Shown here: in pieces, positions 32,562-43,382 of the stretch | Layout: the number at the start of each line of letters is the position of its first letter | Numbering within the stretch: the stretch's first letter is position 1 | Assembly: GCA_963971425.1 (NCBI GenBank) | Contig: OZ020515.1 | Span: 3,154,678 to 3,218,677 of the forward strand | DNA from: Bryoerythrophyllum caledonicum | Taxonomy: Eukaryota; Streptophyta; Bryopsida; Pottiales; Pottiaceae | Length of the DNA stretch: 64,000 nucleotides | Reading direction: 5' to 3' | Program-made: the position numbers and the translations under genes | Notes under the pieces: model-generated | Told to the model about the DNA's origin: nothing | Seen by the model: the letters and a program-made list of their open reading frames with translations, nothing else | Databases searched by the model: none

Positions 32562-33600
32562 ATGGCAGTGGCGATCGCTGAATCAAATCCAGCGCCGGAG
32601 TGGCTGAACCAGTAAGTATTTCTTTGTTCATTCATATTTGAACTGTTCATATACTTCCATATACGTAAATCCATATGTTAAGTGACCGTATATATGCCCA
32701 AAATGCAATCGACATCGGGCGCGCACCCGATGCCTTGGTTGGGATCGGGTGCACGCCCGATACCCTAGTCGAGATCGGGCGCTCGTCTGATCTCCTCTAA
32801 AAGATTGGGAGTGCACCCGATCCCCCAATGGCCATCAAGTGCTCTCAAAATCTTCCAGTGATGATTGGGAGCACGCCCGATCTGAAATGATATTGGGAGC
32901 GCTCCTGATCTTTTTCGTGATGGTTTGCTCCCACAATCTCATAAGAGATCTCGGGAGTGCGTTTGATCAAGACAGTGGCAGTGGAGCAAGCACGAGAACT
33001 CCTCGTAATGATCGGGAGCGTGCCCGATCTCATAGTTGAAATCGGAAGCGCACCGTATGGCATTGGTGATCAGTGAATTGAATCCTGCACCGGAGTGGTT
33101 GAACCAGTTATTATTTCATTTTTTCAATCAAATTGGAACTGTTCATATACTTCCATATATGTTAATCCGTTTGCCAAGTGACCGTATGTACGCCCTAAAT
33201 GCAGTCGGCATCGCGCGCTCACCCGATGCCTCGGTTGGGATCCGGTGCGTGCCTGATATCCTTGTGGAGATCGGGAGCTCGTTTGATCTCTACTAAAAGA
33301 TCGGGAGCGCACCCAATCCCTCAATGGACATCAGGTGCTCTCAAAATCTCCTAGTAAAGTTTGGGAGCGCGCCCAATTTGCCATGATATCGGGAGCGCTC
33401 CCGATCTCTTTCGTGAAAGTTTGCTCCGACGATCTCATTAGAGATCTCGGGAGCGCGTTTGATCGAGAAAGTGGAGGTCGACAGCGCTCCAGATCTTGTC
33501 GTAAAGATTGGGAGCCTGCCGGATCTCCTCGTTGGAATCGGGAGCTCGCTCGATCTCTTAGATGAGATCGGGAGTGCACCCGACCCCAATTTGACATCAT
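32562..33600. repeat. Two-copy tandem duplication carrying exon 1 and the start of intron 1
   Basis: 32,562-33,056 and 33,057-33,600 are diverged direct copies. Both begin with ATGGCA and encode (S/E)xNPAPEWLNQ. Both continue with GAACTGTTCATATACTTCC and then the palindromic array. In the second copy the donor CA|GTAAGT has become CAGTTATT, so only the first is a usable exon 1. The decayed second copy sits within intron 1. Confidence 0.8.
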
Positions 33601-33840
33601 TTGCAATCCTCATCTCCCATTGATGATCGGGAGCGAGCCCGATCTCTTACGATATCGACTGCGCCCTGGATCTCTAATTGGAGAACAGGTGATTGCTTGA
33701 TGTTACTGTGGAGATCGTGAGTGCGCCCAATCTCCTCGTGATGATCGGGAGCACACCTGGTCCCAGATTTGATCGAGAGCAACCCCGCTGTCTTGTTTGT
33801 AATCGGGTGCGCTCTCGTTCTCTCGCATGAATCTCGATTT
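32690..33840. repeat. Palindromic GATCGGG...CCCGATC array in intron 1
   Basis: More than 20 units, each a degenerate form of GATCGGGAGCGCGCCCGATC, spaced about 35-45 bases. Linkers include TCGTAATGATC and CTCGTTGGAATC. Each unit could form a short hairpin in RNA or DNA. The array was doubled by the 0.5-kb tandem duplication at 32,562-33,600. Confidence 0.8.
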
Positions 33841-36800
33841 AAGATTGCAGTTTAGAATCATGTGACCTGTTATGAATATTAGCCTTGTTTTTCATTCATT
33901 TTCGCAGAGCCAACCTTGAAGTGTTAAAGAATGTGCCGAAGGAGTTGCTCCCGGTGAGGCTTAAACCTGCGATGAGTTGCAAATTGCTCACAATGTCATA
34001 TCAAGGAGACCCAAAATCGCAGCCTGACGCCTTTTACCTTGCCGACATGACCAAGGAACGGGGTTTAGAGTTGGGGATGGAAGAGGCTTATGGAAGAACG
34101 TTTGTCCCACCGGTCATCCTGATTGAGGATAGAAAACAACGAAACGGACCGCCAAGCTTATTACCGACCAAAGACTGTCAAGTTCTTGGACTGTACAAAA
34201 TTCATTCGGCAAAACACGTCCTTGTGATCGTCACTGAATTTGTAGAATCAGCAAACGCAACAAAAATGTTTGGTATAGTTCTATCCACCGCACGATTGAA
34301 TTATTCGCTTTGCAAAAATGTGGAGTAGTTGGGGTTCTTTCTCGATGGCGACAGTGTCGACCCAGGTGACTTATGTGATATCTGGGCTAAGTTGATGGCG
34401 GGTGTCGTTGCAAGAAACGCTAGTGAAGAAAGCCAGCGGCATCCTTCGATCACCCTCCAAAGTGGAAGAGAGTTGCAACGGGTAGTGGTCTCGTTGTGGC
34501 AGAGGTACCAATCAAGAAGAAGTCGGCGAGGAAGAAACCCGAAGCCAAAACTGCTAAGGATATGACATTGGCCAAAGTTGTGAATCTTACCCACTCCGTT
34601 GTTGCAAAATTCTCTACAAATGGGTTCCTACAATTGCATGACTTTTTCGAGACGGAGTTTGCCCCGCTGCACATATTCGGCCAGCGCCCTTTCAAGATCA
34701 AGGACGATCCGAATGAACCGGACTCCTCTTCGACATTGACAACCTGCACAAGGCACCGGCACCATCAATTGTGTATCGGCCTCTTTTGCCGTCGCGAGTC
34801 AAAGCTTTAGCCACGCAGAAGAGGACGATGCCCTCTTTCAACGCGGTGCTGCATTATGTCTTTGTGATGCCGATACGGGGACCTCCTACTCTAGTTGATG
34901 ACCCCAACACGGAAGACGGAGCTGTGGAATTCTTTGAAGAACAACCAAAACGGGATGAAATCAACAGGAATACACACTTCTATATAATAGGAGGTCAACA
35001 TGGTGTCGTAGCTCACAGACAGCTCCTTGAAGAAGGTAGCCTCAGTGATCGCGACGCCGCCAATGCCCGTAAGTACTTTGTGACAATATTGTGGACCAAA
35101 AACAAGTTCAACCAGCTCACGTACTTCAGTAAGTTCTTAAACCAAGACCTTGCTGGTAATCGGAAGGAGGACAATTATTTAAATCAGATGGAAACAACTT
35201 GGAGATGCTGGAACGAGCTCGGCAACCCGTTGTCCAAACGGAATGGTGCCCTGAACACCAAAGAATTCAATGTAAGTCGTACTATTCTATTCAGTTATTT
35301 GAGGTTCATCTTTTCCACTCAGTTTTCCAATTCTTTTTATTCAATGTTTTTGCTTTACTTCAGGATCAAGGGCTCACCCGATCTTCTCCCTCAATCGAGA
35401 CTGTACTTACTTCATTTCATCTTTTCAGGCATTTGTTGAGAAACTCAAGGCATGTTTATCAGAAAACAAACTAGGCACTCTGGATCTCGATAAAAGTAGT
35501 GGAGCGCCGAGACTGTCGTTGCTATACGTTCCGAATTCTCTCTTCCAATAATGGGTCCAAATCGAGGAGTTATACATCGACGGACCACTTCCCAATCTCT
35601 GGATCAATGTTCCAAAATTCCTTTCTGTGAGTGTCGATGATGACGACGACAACGGAGCAGCTTCGACATCGACTGCATCAAAAAGTCGCGCTTTGAAGCT
35701 GGCGAAGAACAGGGAGTCTCGAGCGCTGACAAAGTTCGATCTACAGCATCTGTATGGATTGACAAATGGTAAGTGTCAGAAAATGGCCGACATGGTGATG
35801 CGGAAAGTTATTTCCGTGAAATCCTTGAAGGGACTAAAGAAGCCGATTGTTCTCAAGAGTCTTAAGGACCTCTGTTTCATTGAGAGGAGGCTGAGAGTGT
35901 TGAAGAACGAGCTCATGCACGACTTTGGGAGAAAGCCGCTTCCACAGAAGACGGTAGAAGAACCGTATACGGAGTACAAGGAATTTGTTGCTATCCACAA
36001 GATTATCGAGGATGTACTTCTGAGCTGGTACAACAGACTGAGTCAAGACGAGGGTGGTCAAATATTTGTCTCAAAGCGGACTGCCAATACGAACCCTTCT
36101 CATAAGACTGACGACATTGCATCCTTGCTAAAGACTATTTTTCAGCAGCTCAGGGACAGTGAGAAGGATAATGCTGGTAGTCGTGGTGCATCTAGACAAG
36201 AACCTGAAGAGCTGATGGAATCCTACTATCGAGTCAAGACGCTGGATAGGAAAAATGGTGATTTGAAGACAATCTTGACAGACGAGAGCCTGAGGAACTT
36301 CAACGCGAAGAATTTGAAACAGATCTACATTTACTACTTCGTCAACCGAGGGCAGTGCAGATCCGGAAAACCATCCGTCCTGAAGCAAGAGATGGTCAAA
36401 TGCTTCACAACAATGGAGAGCAAGGATAAGCAGAATTTCATAAGAGTGCGTAGTCCAGGTGTGTTTATTACTGACCACGTTGGGTTGGTTGTGCTGGTAA
36501 ACTTGCTCAATAATAAGGATCGGAATTATCTTCAAGGCCCTGTTTGGGATTACACGTCGATAATTTACCTCACTTCTCCGGCCGAGCAGTTCGCAAAACT
36601 GCTATCGGTTGAGCCAACCTAATCCATGTACTTCAACTTTGTCTTCAAGAGGACCAAAGACAACGCAGCCGAGGCAAGCTTCCGAGACTACTTCGGGCCC
36701 GATCTGCAATTTCATCCTCTGTGGAATGCGAACGACTTTGAGAGCAATTTGCCGAGTTGTGATCAGGTCGGGCGTGCCAACTTCAACGTTGGCGCAGTGG

Positions 36801-37310
36801 AAAAATTGATTGGTATACTTTGCCGTTGCAACGTTGTTATTATCAACGTCGGAGCTGGTTCTGCGATTACCTGGATATCCCTGGTAAGATTGATGTCATC
36901 ATTTGTCATCATTATCATTCTTGCTCTTGAAGTCTTTAGCGGCGTTGTTTTTGTACCTTACATTCGACACGGGTCTTTATCTGCAGACCAAAGGCGCTAG
37001 AGTCGTGGAGGTTATTTTCTCAGCACCAGACAAAGTCTTCGCTTTTGAGAATGCGGAGAAATTTTGGGATGCTCGTCAAGTTCTTGCCCTTGCCCCGCCT
37101 GTGGCTCCGCCTGCGGCTCCGTCGGCTAAAAAGAAGTTGTCCAAGGCAAAGAGAACTAGAAAGAAGTCCCTGGTCGTAGCACGCGCACCTGCCCAAAATG
37201 TGCAGCCAGAGAGAAGAAACCCTCTCAAGAGTGCACGAGAAAAGGAGAAGACTTCGTCAAAATCCTCGGAAGAAGACGCTGGCACTGACCACGGTGGCCC
37301 TGAGAGCGAC

Positions 37311-37713
37311 AACACCATATTCGTTATAATGGGAAAATTCCATGATTTTGGGAAAATACAGTTTAGGTCGAGTCGACCTAAACTGTACCCACAGATTCAG
37401 TACATCACTGAAACTCGACAAAACAACCAATCGTCTAAATTTTCAAATGGCCATAACTTACTCGAATTTTGTCTAAATTGGGCATATAAGGTGTTTTTGA
37501 CATCTACAGAAAAATTAGATGTCAAAAAACACCTCATATGCCCAATTTGAACGAATACTGCGTAAGTTATGGCCATTTGAATATTTCGACGATTGGTTGA
37601 TTTGTCCAATTTCGGTGAAGTACCCAATTTGTGGGTACAGTTTAGGTGGACTCGACCTAAACTGTCATTAAATTGGGAGGTTGAAAATCTCCCAAAATAA
37701 CGAATATGGTGTT
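37311..37713. mobile_element. 403-bp fold-back element inserted in an exon (TSD CGAC)
   Basis: The ends are AACACCATATTCGTTAT and its exact reverse complement, flanked by CGAC on both sides (37,307-37,310 and 37,714-37,717). The two halves are imperfect inverted copies throughout: GGCCATAACTTACTCG versus the 37,560 region, and GTGTTTTTGACATCTACA versus TAGATGTCAAAAAACAC, with a loop of about 10 bases near 37,512. Deleting the element plus one CGAC joins the flanking exon codons in frame (PESD|EEHDSVEPD, an acidic stretch). It has no coding capacity. The transcript would fold into a hairpin with arms near 195 bases. Confidence 0.88.
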
Positions 37714-38319
37714 CGACGAAGAGCACGACAGCGTCGAACCCGACAATGAATCGGACGGTGACGACGAAGAGGACGACAATAGGGAAGGGGAGTTGCGATT
37801 GAAGGCTACTCAAGAGGGCGCCCAGGAAGAGGACAACAACAACAGTGGTTCGGATAGAAGAGGCACCCCAATAAGAAATCCGAACGCTGGGCTACCTGGA
37901 CTTGATGTGAATCGGCCCGCCGACAAAGCAGACCTCACTCAGCGCTATCCGTCCGAGATCAATGCCAAAGCCATCGCTCTATTTATTGACACCCTTCGAC
38001 AGTTGCATCTTGGCCCGGACAACATTGACATTGATGGCAACGTATGATCCAACGACTTATGTTTTTCCATGGACTTAAACACTACAAAATTGACGTTGTA
38101 CCAATTAATGCAGTGCGTAGTAATACATCCTTGGTAGTGTTTTTATCTTCAATAGTCCTCCTTCTTGCAGGCATCACGGAGTGTCGGTGCCTATTGTACG
38201 AGTGGATCGCCGTCCTCGAATTCGGTACAATCCACCCCCTCATTCTCAATACGCAATCTTTGTCTGCCACAACGTCTATTGCTCTTGTAATGTCTCAATT
38301 TGGATATTCTAAAATTCTG

Positions 38320-38520
38320 GTATATTGAGATCAAGTGCGCCCCCGATCTCTTTGACCAGATTGGGTGCGCTCCCGATCTCGCCAATAGGACCGGGTTCGC
38401 CCTCGTTGTCGTCTATCAGATCTGGTGCGCGCCGGATCTTCCAGCTCAGATCAGACGCGCCCTTGATCTCCTAGTCCGGATCGAGTGCGCACCCGATCTT
38501 CCAGCCCGATCTTTTAAAAC
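38320..38520. repeat. Palindromic GATC...GCGC...GATC array in an intron
   Basis: Six units like GATCAAGTGCGCCCCCGATC, GATTGGGTGCGCTCCCGATC and GATCTGGTGCGCGCCGGATC at 34-base spacing, inside the intron 38,042-38,579. It is the same family as the intron-1 array. Two further units lie in the next intron at 39,640-39,745. Confidence 0.75.
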
Positions 38521-39863
38521 TTGGGATATGACTGCCGACTTTCGTATGTCCGTCCACTGAATGTATGTTCTTCGCGCAGCCAATTCCCGCCGACCCTCGC
38601 GATGTATCTCCATCTTTAGTACCCATCCAAAACACCCCCTACTCCATGGAGGATATGCACGCCGATATGTTGTCAGGGCATGGAATGGAGGTTGGCGGAG
38701 TTGGGCAAGGCAAAGCAAGAGAGGAGACAATGGAAGAAAGAAGGGTGAGAGAGTCGGATGAGGAACGGGAGGTACTGGAGGTGGAAGAGAGGTGGTATAA
38801 TAGGCCTGAATCCCCACCCAGGGAGCCAATTCGTATTCCGTTCGATCATGAGAGGGCAATGAGAGTCCGAGGTGTCGGTTCTAGAACGAGGATAACGGCA
38901 AGGATTGTACGTATCCTAGCAGCGGTTACTGCTCCCGCAGACGTGGAGTCTCTTGCGTCCGGGCCGGCTTTGGTGAAGGTAGATCAGTCTTGTCAGTCTT
39001 CATTTGGCAACGCCACTGATGGTCACGTGCCCAACCCTGGGCAAGGCCCAACCAAAGTGGAGGTGGTGGTTGTCGGCGCACTTACTCACCTACGGTCTCT
39101 TCAAGTACCTCCTACTCTAGGGCGTAATCTTTCATTGACGGATTCAACTTGCGAACGGGTAGTCGATGAAGGGGTTTAGGAAGGCATGTTCGATGAACAA
39201 TTGAAGCCTTTCAGCCCCGCTAACATTGAATCGGAGTCTGCCGTTGTGGAAGTCCACAAGGGGCTAATATCTGAAAGAGCTATGATTCAAGCTGATGTCA
39301 CGTCTTCCTTGGAATGCTCCTCACTTGCTCGTGGAAATCCCCTTCTCCCAGGTAGGTATCTCATTCCTTAGGTTGTTTATTCATTTTCTTCTGAGTCGTA
39401 TATTCATCGGACTTGATCTTGAGTTGGTCGTCAACGATCCACTGGTGCGTATGCGAAAGTAGATCTCCAAGCCGTTGCTCCTAGTCGAAGCATGTCAAAG
39501 CCAACAAAACTTTGATTGAAAGCGGAAGCATCTCAAAGCGTCATTCCTCCAGCGAACGTGCCGATCCGGCGTCATTAGTTGAACGTGAGATTCCACGCCT
39601 ATGTTTCATTTTGAGTATTTCGTGTTACAAGTACTTCCTGTTGACATCAAGGGCGTTCCTAATCTTCTAGTGGTGATCGGGGGTGCGCCCGATATTACTG
39701 TGGTGATCGGGCGCACGCTCGGTCTTCTACTTGAGATGCCCTTCTCAAAAGCCCATTTCCATGTTTTGTCTGAAAGAGTATTGCTCACCTTTGGATTTTT
39801 CTTCTTGTTTCAGGTGGTCTACTTCGACCAGCTGAGCCCTGAGCACCTTGGGAATCCACGGTA

Positions 39864-40520
39864 AGGGTACCGAGGTACACTGTCATCATGGACTTAAATG
39901 GATTTTTAGTTCACAGGCCTGGCTTCAACTGCATCTGCATTTCTAGACCCGATGGCGGTTGTTTTCTAGAGTGGTTGCACAATAAGGCTAATGTCATCAT
40001 ATGGAGTTGTGCGATGTCCGGGAATGTGGATGATATGGTCACAACACTTCTACGTGATACTAAACTGACGCGAGATCAGCTTACAGTTTTGTCGCTAGAT
40101 GATACGACGAAGTCCACATATCCTAGAGTAAACCATCCTACCAAGAGGTACATGTTCAAGGACCTCTCTAAACTCGCAAGGGACCATGAGATCGTCGACC
40201 CCAACCTGATGTTGCTTATCGACGATAGTCCTGAGAAGAATCTCCTGAATGACGAGTTCAATGCTATTCACCCACCTTCGTGGGCTGGTGATATAGATGA
40301 CAACTTCTTCTGCCACATCCTACGTCCATGGCTGCCAAGTATGATAGCATCACGTTGTTCTGTACCCGAATATGTGCAGGCCAATCCCCTTTCCGGATTT
40401 TCTGATGGTGAATCTGTTCATAGACGCTCTAAAGTAGGTGAATGTATAGTAAGAGGATGCTCTCAATGGTGGGACCAACAAGCTCGTAGATTTATTTCAC
40501 TTGAATCTTCTCCGCTGTGA
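39864..40520 (+). CDS. FCP1-like HAD phosphatase domain protein
   Basis: The frame reads VPRYTVIMDLNGFLVHRPG, then VIIWSCAMSGNVDDMV, then LMLLIDDSPEKNLLN and NAIHPPSWAGDIDDNFF. This is the order of the FCP1/SCP (NIF) HAD fold: nucleophile motif (usually DLDGTL; plant homologues often have DLNG), the W(S/T)SA motif, then the DDSP...N motif with a W-GD-DN tail. The second Asp of DxDx(T/V) is Asn, so phosphatase activity is doubtful. The ATG at 39,888 lies within the first beta strand, so the real start is probably upstream; the preceding open frame ends CGG TAA at 39,864, which may be a shift or a splice junction (CACG|GTAAGG). The ORF closes at TGA 40,518. It lies directly after the ParB/methylase-like gene and before a paralogue; their relation is unknown. 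Confidence 0.65.
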   Translation, partial: RVPRYTVIMDLNGFLVHRPGFNCICISRPDGGCFLEWLHNKANVIIWSCAMSGNVDDMVTTLLRDTKLTRDQLTVLSLDDTTKSTYPRVNHPTKRYMFKDLSKLARDHEIVDPNLMLLIDDSPEKNLLNDEFNAIHPPSWAGDIDDNFFCHILRPWLPSMIASRCSVPEYVQANPLSGFSDGESVHRRSKVGECIVRGCSQWWDQQARRFISLESSPL

Positions 40521-40700
40521 ACAGAAGCGGTCTAGTATTTTTTAATTTGACCACGCCGGTTTTAAATACCCGCGCGACTTGTTACACTCTTTTACGCTGT
40601 TGGCAGCGCCATGTCACAGCTGTTTTGTTATGATTCCCCTAAATATTTTGTACATTACCTTGTCTATTGTGTATAAAATTCTTTCTTTTGTAATGTTCAC

Positions 40701-41331
40701 AGCAACACCGTGACTACTCGAAGAAAGTTGTCGTATTGTCTGTCAACAGATTGCTTTGTTTCGAGCCATACCATAATCACAATCCACAACGATTTGATCC
40801 GAAGAACATAATAGTTCGACCTGGTCTCGTAGAATTCTTCAAAATCCTTCTGAGGTCCTTCCATGTGGGTATATGGTCGTCCATGCAAGCCAAGCGCCCA
40901 AGAAAGGTTCTTCAAGTCATCCTCCCTAAAGATATAAGGACAAAACTCCTTTTTGTTTATGGACGAAATAAGTGTTCCTGGCCGGAGAGGTATGATTCAT
41001 GCATGAAGGATCAAGTGAGGCTAACTCACGACAAGGCCACAAAAAGTTCCGCATAAAGGACCAGGTATTGATGGTTGACAATTTCACATGGCGGAATTTG
41101 CTGAACGGAAACTTGGCATGCTACTTTCTAAAGTCATGGCATGGGGAGATGACCTTACCCAATGCAAGGAAAATTATACCTGACATTGCAACAGCATTGC
41201 TTCCGTTCATCGTGCCGTTGCGATCCTCAGCGTATCTAAAGGAGTATCTTCAGACACATGATATGGATGCTCAGTGTAAACGGAGACTATGTCAGCAATG
41301 GGAATATGACGAACTATGTAAGAGTAGGTAG
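40701..41331 (+). pseudogene. Second FCP1-like HAD domain, nucleophile lost, one frameshift
   Basis: It opens after an acceptor-like TTCACAG at 40,700. Reads YSKKVVVLSVNRLLCFEP, VRPGLVEFFKILLRSFHVGIWSSM, TKLLFVYGRNKCSWP, KDQVLMVDNFTWRNLLNGNLACYFLKSWHGE and ARKIIPDIATALLPFIVPL. These are the FCP1-like fold elements in order, but the DxDG nucleophile position is LSVNRLL, with no Asp. A 1-base shift occurs at the A-run near 41,043: HDKATKS in one frame, KFRIKDQV in the next. If the run is a sequencing slip the gene would be intact. It is probably a tandem paralogue of the preceding FCP1-like gene. Confidence 0.62.
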
Positions 41332-41689
41332 AGTTGATGCAATCTCGGCCTCCGAGTTTGTAAGAGCACTTGATTGGGGACTACAAGATTAGAGGTGAAC
41401 GCGATCTGGACTGTGGTATTGGAGAGCCCTCGATCCAGATTGTTTTGGAAGATCCTGAGATTGTACGAGATTTTTTGTGAGCGTTATTTTGAATATGTAG
41501 AGGCAATCTAATATAGATGGGTACTCTCTCCGTTTTTTGTTCCCACTGTTGTACAATCCAGTATTATGTGAATAAATTTTCAATTTCTTATTGGTCTTCA
41601 AATCATTGCATGCATGAATGTCTATTTGCTCTCTTTTATAATTTCAATTCCTTAAAGGTCTTCAATTCGATGCAACACATGAATGTCTA

Positions 41690-42200
41690 TTTTCTCTAGA
41701 TTGGAAGCTCGTCCGATCTAGGATGACACCTGGATGCATAGAATTTTAAGAGATGTTGTTTTGTTAGCTGGTCAACTGTTAGCAGGTCAACTGTTTTGTT
41801 ATGATTCCGCTAAAAAATTCCTCGATCAGGAGCTCGCCCGGTCTAGATGTATCCTAGATAAAGACCTTTCCGGATTACGACGTAACTTGGATCGGGAGCT
41901 CGCCCGATTAGACTTAACCTGGATTGGGAGCTCGCCCGATTAGACTTAACCTGGATCGGGAGCTCGCCCAATTAGACTTAACCTGGATGAGGACCTTCCC
42001 GAGTCACGACGTAACCTGGATTGGAAGCTCGCCCGATTTTAGCGCCACCTAGATGAGACCTCCCCGGGTCTGGCGGTAACTTGGATCGGGAGCTCGCTCG
42101 GTCTAGACATAACATGGTTTGGGACCTCCTTTTTCTGTTTCTGAAAATCTATCTCCAGCTCTCCACGTAACCTACATCGGGAGCTCTCTGGGTCTCGTAG
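41690..42200. repeat. GATCGGGAGCTCGCCCGAT tandem array
   Basis: About ten units of roughly 32 bases, GATCGGGAGCTCGCCCGATTAGACTTAACCTG, each with a SacI-type GAGCTC centre. It is a variant of the GATCGGG...CCCGATC family in which the spacer TTAGACTTAACCTG is itself conserved, so a true tandem array. Confidence 0.85.
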
Positions 42201-42665
42201 TAAAGTCCGGATTTCAATTCCACATTTCATTCTAAAGTCCATTTTTACTTAGATATCGCATACATTTGTGTGGAGAAACTAGATTTGACACACGCCGTGA
42301 ATCTAGACGATCCAATCCAACAAAGTTAGGATGGGATAAGGTAAGCCCCCCCCAATAACCAACAAAAACCCATAGCCAACACCTATAAATTGGGGTATAT
42401 CTAACCCTCTTCCATCCCATTACCACCAACTCAGCTCCAAATTGAGGTTTGCTATTAGTCAAGACCCTTACTTTTGGTCGTTGGTTATAAGGGTACCTAC
42501 TACTGGTCACCCACTAAACATGGTTGTTTAGTTTGAAACTTCATAACTAAATCAGTTCTCATCAAAAAATATGAAATCACTTGGGTTGGAATTGTAATTC
42601 TATTGGCTATCACTGAAAAATATAAGTGTAATTATCTCCTCTCTCCTCATATGCACACTCTTTAA

Positions 42666-43378
42666 CCCTTAAATGCCGAAGCAGCCAAAAATTGGCTTCT
42701 TGGATGACATTGTTGAATGATAATCAACAAAAACAACTATTTTTCATCCATTTTTTTCAAAAAGGAGAATTTCTTGTATGTACAAGCATTTGATGATGAT
42801 GAAATTGGCCTCATTGAGGTAATCAAGTTTTATCTAAGAAAGAAAATGCTTGTGACACGGATCTCAATATAGTGAAATTGAGAAACTTCTAGCTTTAGCT
42901 CTAGATCTGAATTCAAGCCATCAAAATGATATTTTTGAATTTGAGCCCAACTGATGAAATGAAGCTAATGATGTCTTGTTTCCATACCATTTCTAAAATT
43001 AAAAAATATGTAAAATTGAATAAGTTATTGCAGTTTGAACTTGGACCTATAACGGTGGTTCAAATTTAGCCAAACACGGAACTTTCATTTACACCACAAG
43101 TTTTGGCACTATAATGTCCACTTTTGGTGAAATTTTCAGAATTTTATAGCATAAATTTTATCTTAATACGAATTTTCTTCACTTTTTATTCAGAAAATCA
43201 CACTAAATTCAAATTTCCACAAAAAATCTGTGATTTTTGAAACATAATTGAGACATATAATGTCATCTCTGAAAAAAAAAATTACAAAAATTCTACTCAT
43301 ATTTCATGAGAAACTAGAGCATATAGTTGATTGAAAATTTAGATTAATGCCACGGTCATAGGCTCCGTCGTTTGAGGG
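42666..43378. mobile_element. TTAA-flanked (piggyBac-like) MITE, 713 bp
   Basis: Left end CCCTTAAATGCCGAAG after TTAA (42,662-42,665); right-end reverse complement CCCTCAAACGACGGAG before TTAA (43,379-43,382). The body is AT-rich and non-coding. Relatives: 57,760-58,240 (reverse orientation, truncated) and 59,686-60,290 (diverged). Shared interior words include ACACGGAACTTTCATTTACACC and AACTTATTGCA/TGCAATAACTT. Confidence 0.75.
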
Positions 43379-43382
43379 TTAA

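Larger units (their letters stand above)
32562..39842 (+). pseudogene. ParB-like plus DNA methylase (N4/N6)-like multi-exon gene, degenerate
   Basis: Exons consistent in splice signals and phase: 32,562-32,611 (MAVAIAESNPAPEWLNQ), 33,908-35,271, 35,429-36,883, 36,987-38,041, 38,580-39,351, and 39,814-39,842 ending GGLLRPAEP*. Middle part (about 34,950-35,270): THFYIIGGQHGVVAHRQLL then FLNQDLAGNRKEDNYLNQM, resembling a ParB/Srx-type fold (V-I-x-G-x-H-R). C-terminal part: VGRANFNVGAVEKLIGILC then NVVIINVGAGSAITW, intron, TKGARVVEVIFS, matching in order the KPxxL...DxVLDPFAGSGTT...GxxxIGIE region of beta-class DNA methylases. The catalytic (D/N/S)PP(Y/W) would be near IIYLTSPAEQF and is not intact. 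Then come a basic Lys/Arg stretch, an acidic stretch and a long tail. Damage: TAG 34,326, shifts near 34,460 and 34,720, TAA near 35,549, TAA 36,620, TAG 39,177, and a 403-bp insertion. ParB-methylase fusions are known from phages and mobile elements; domain calls here are by eye. Confidence 0.55.
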
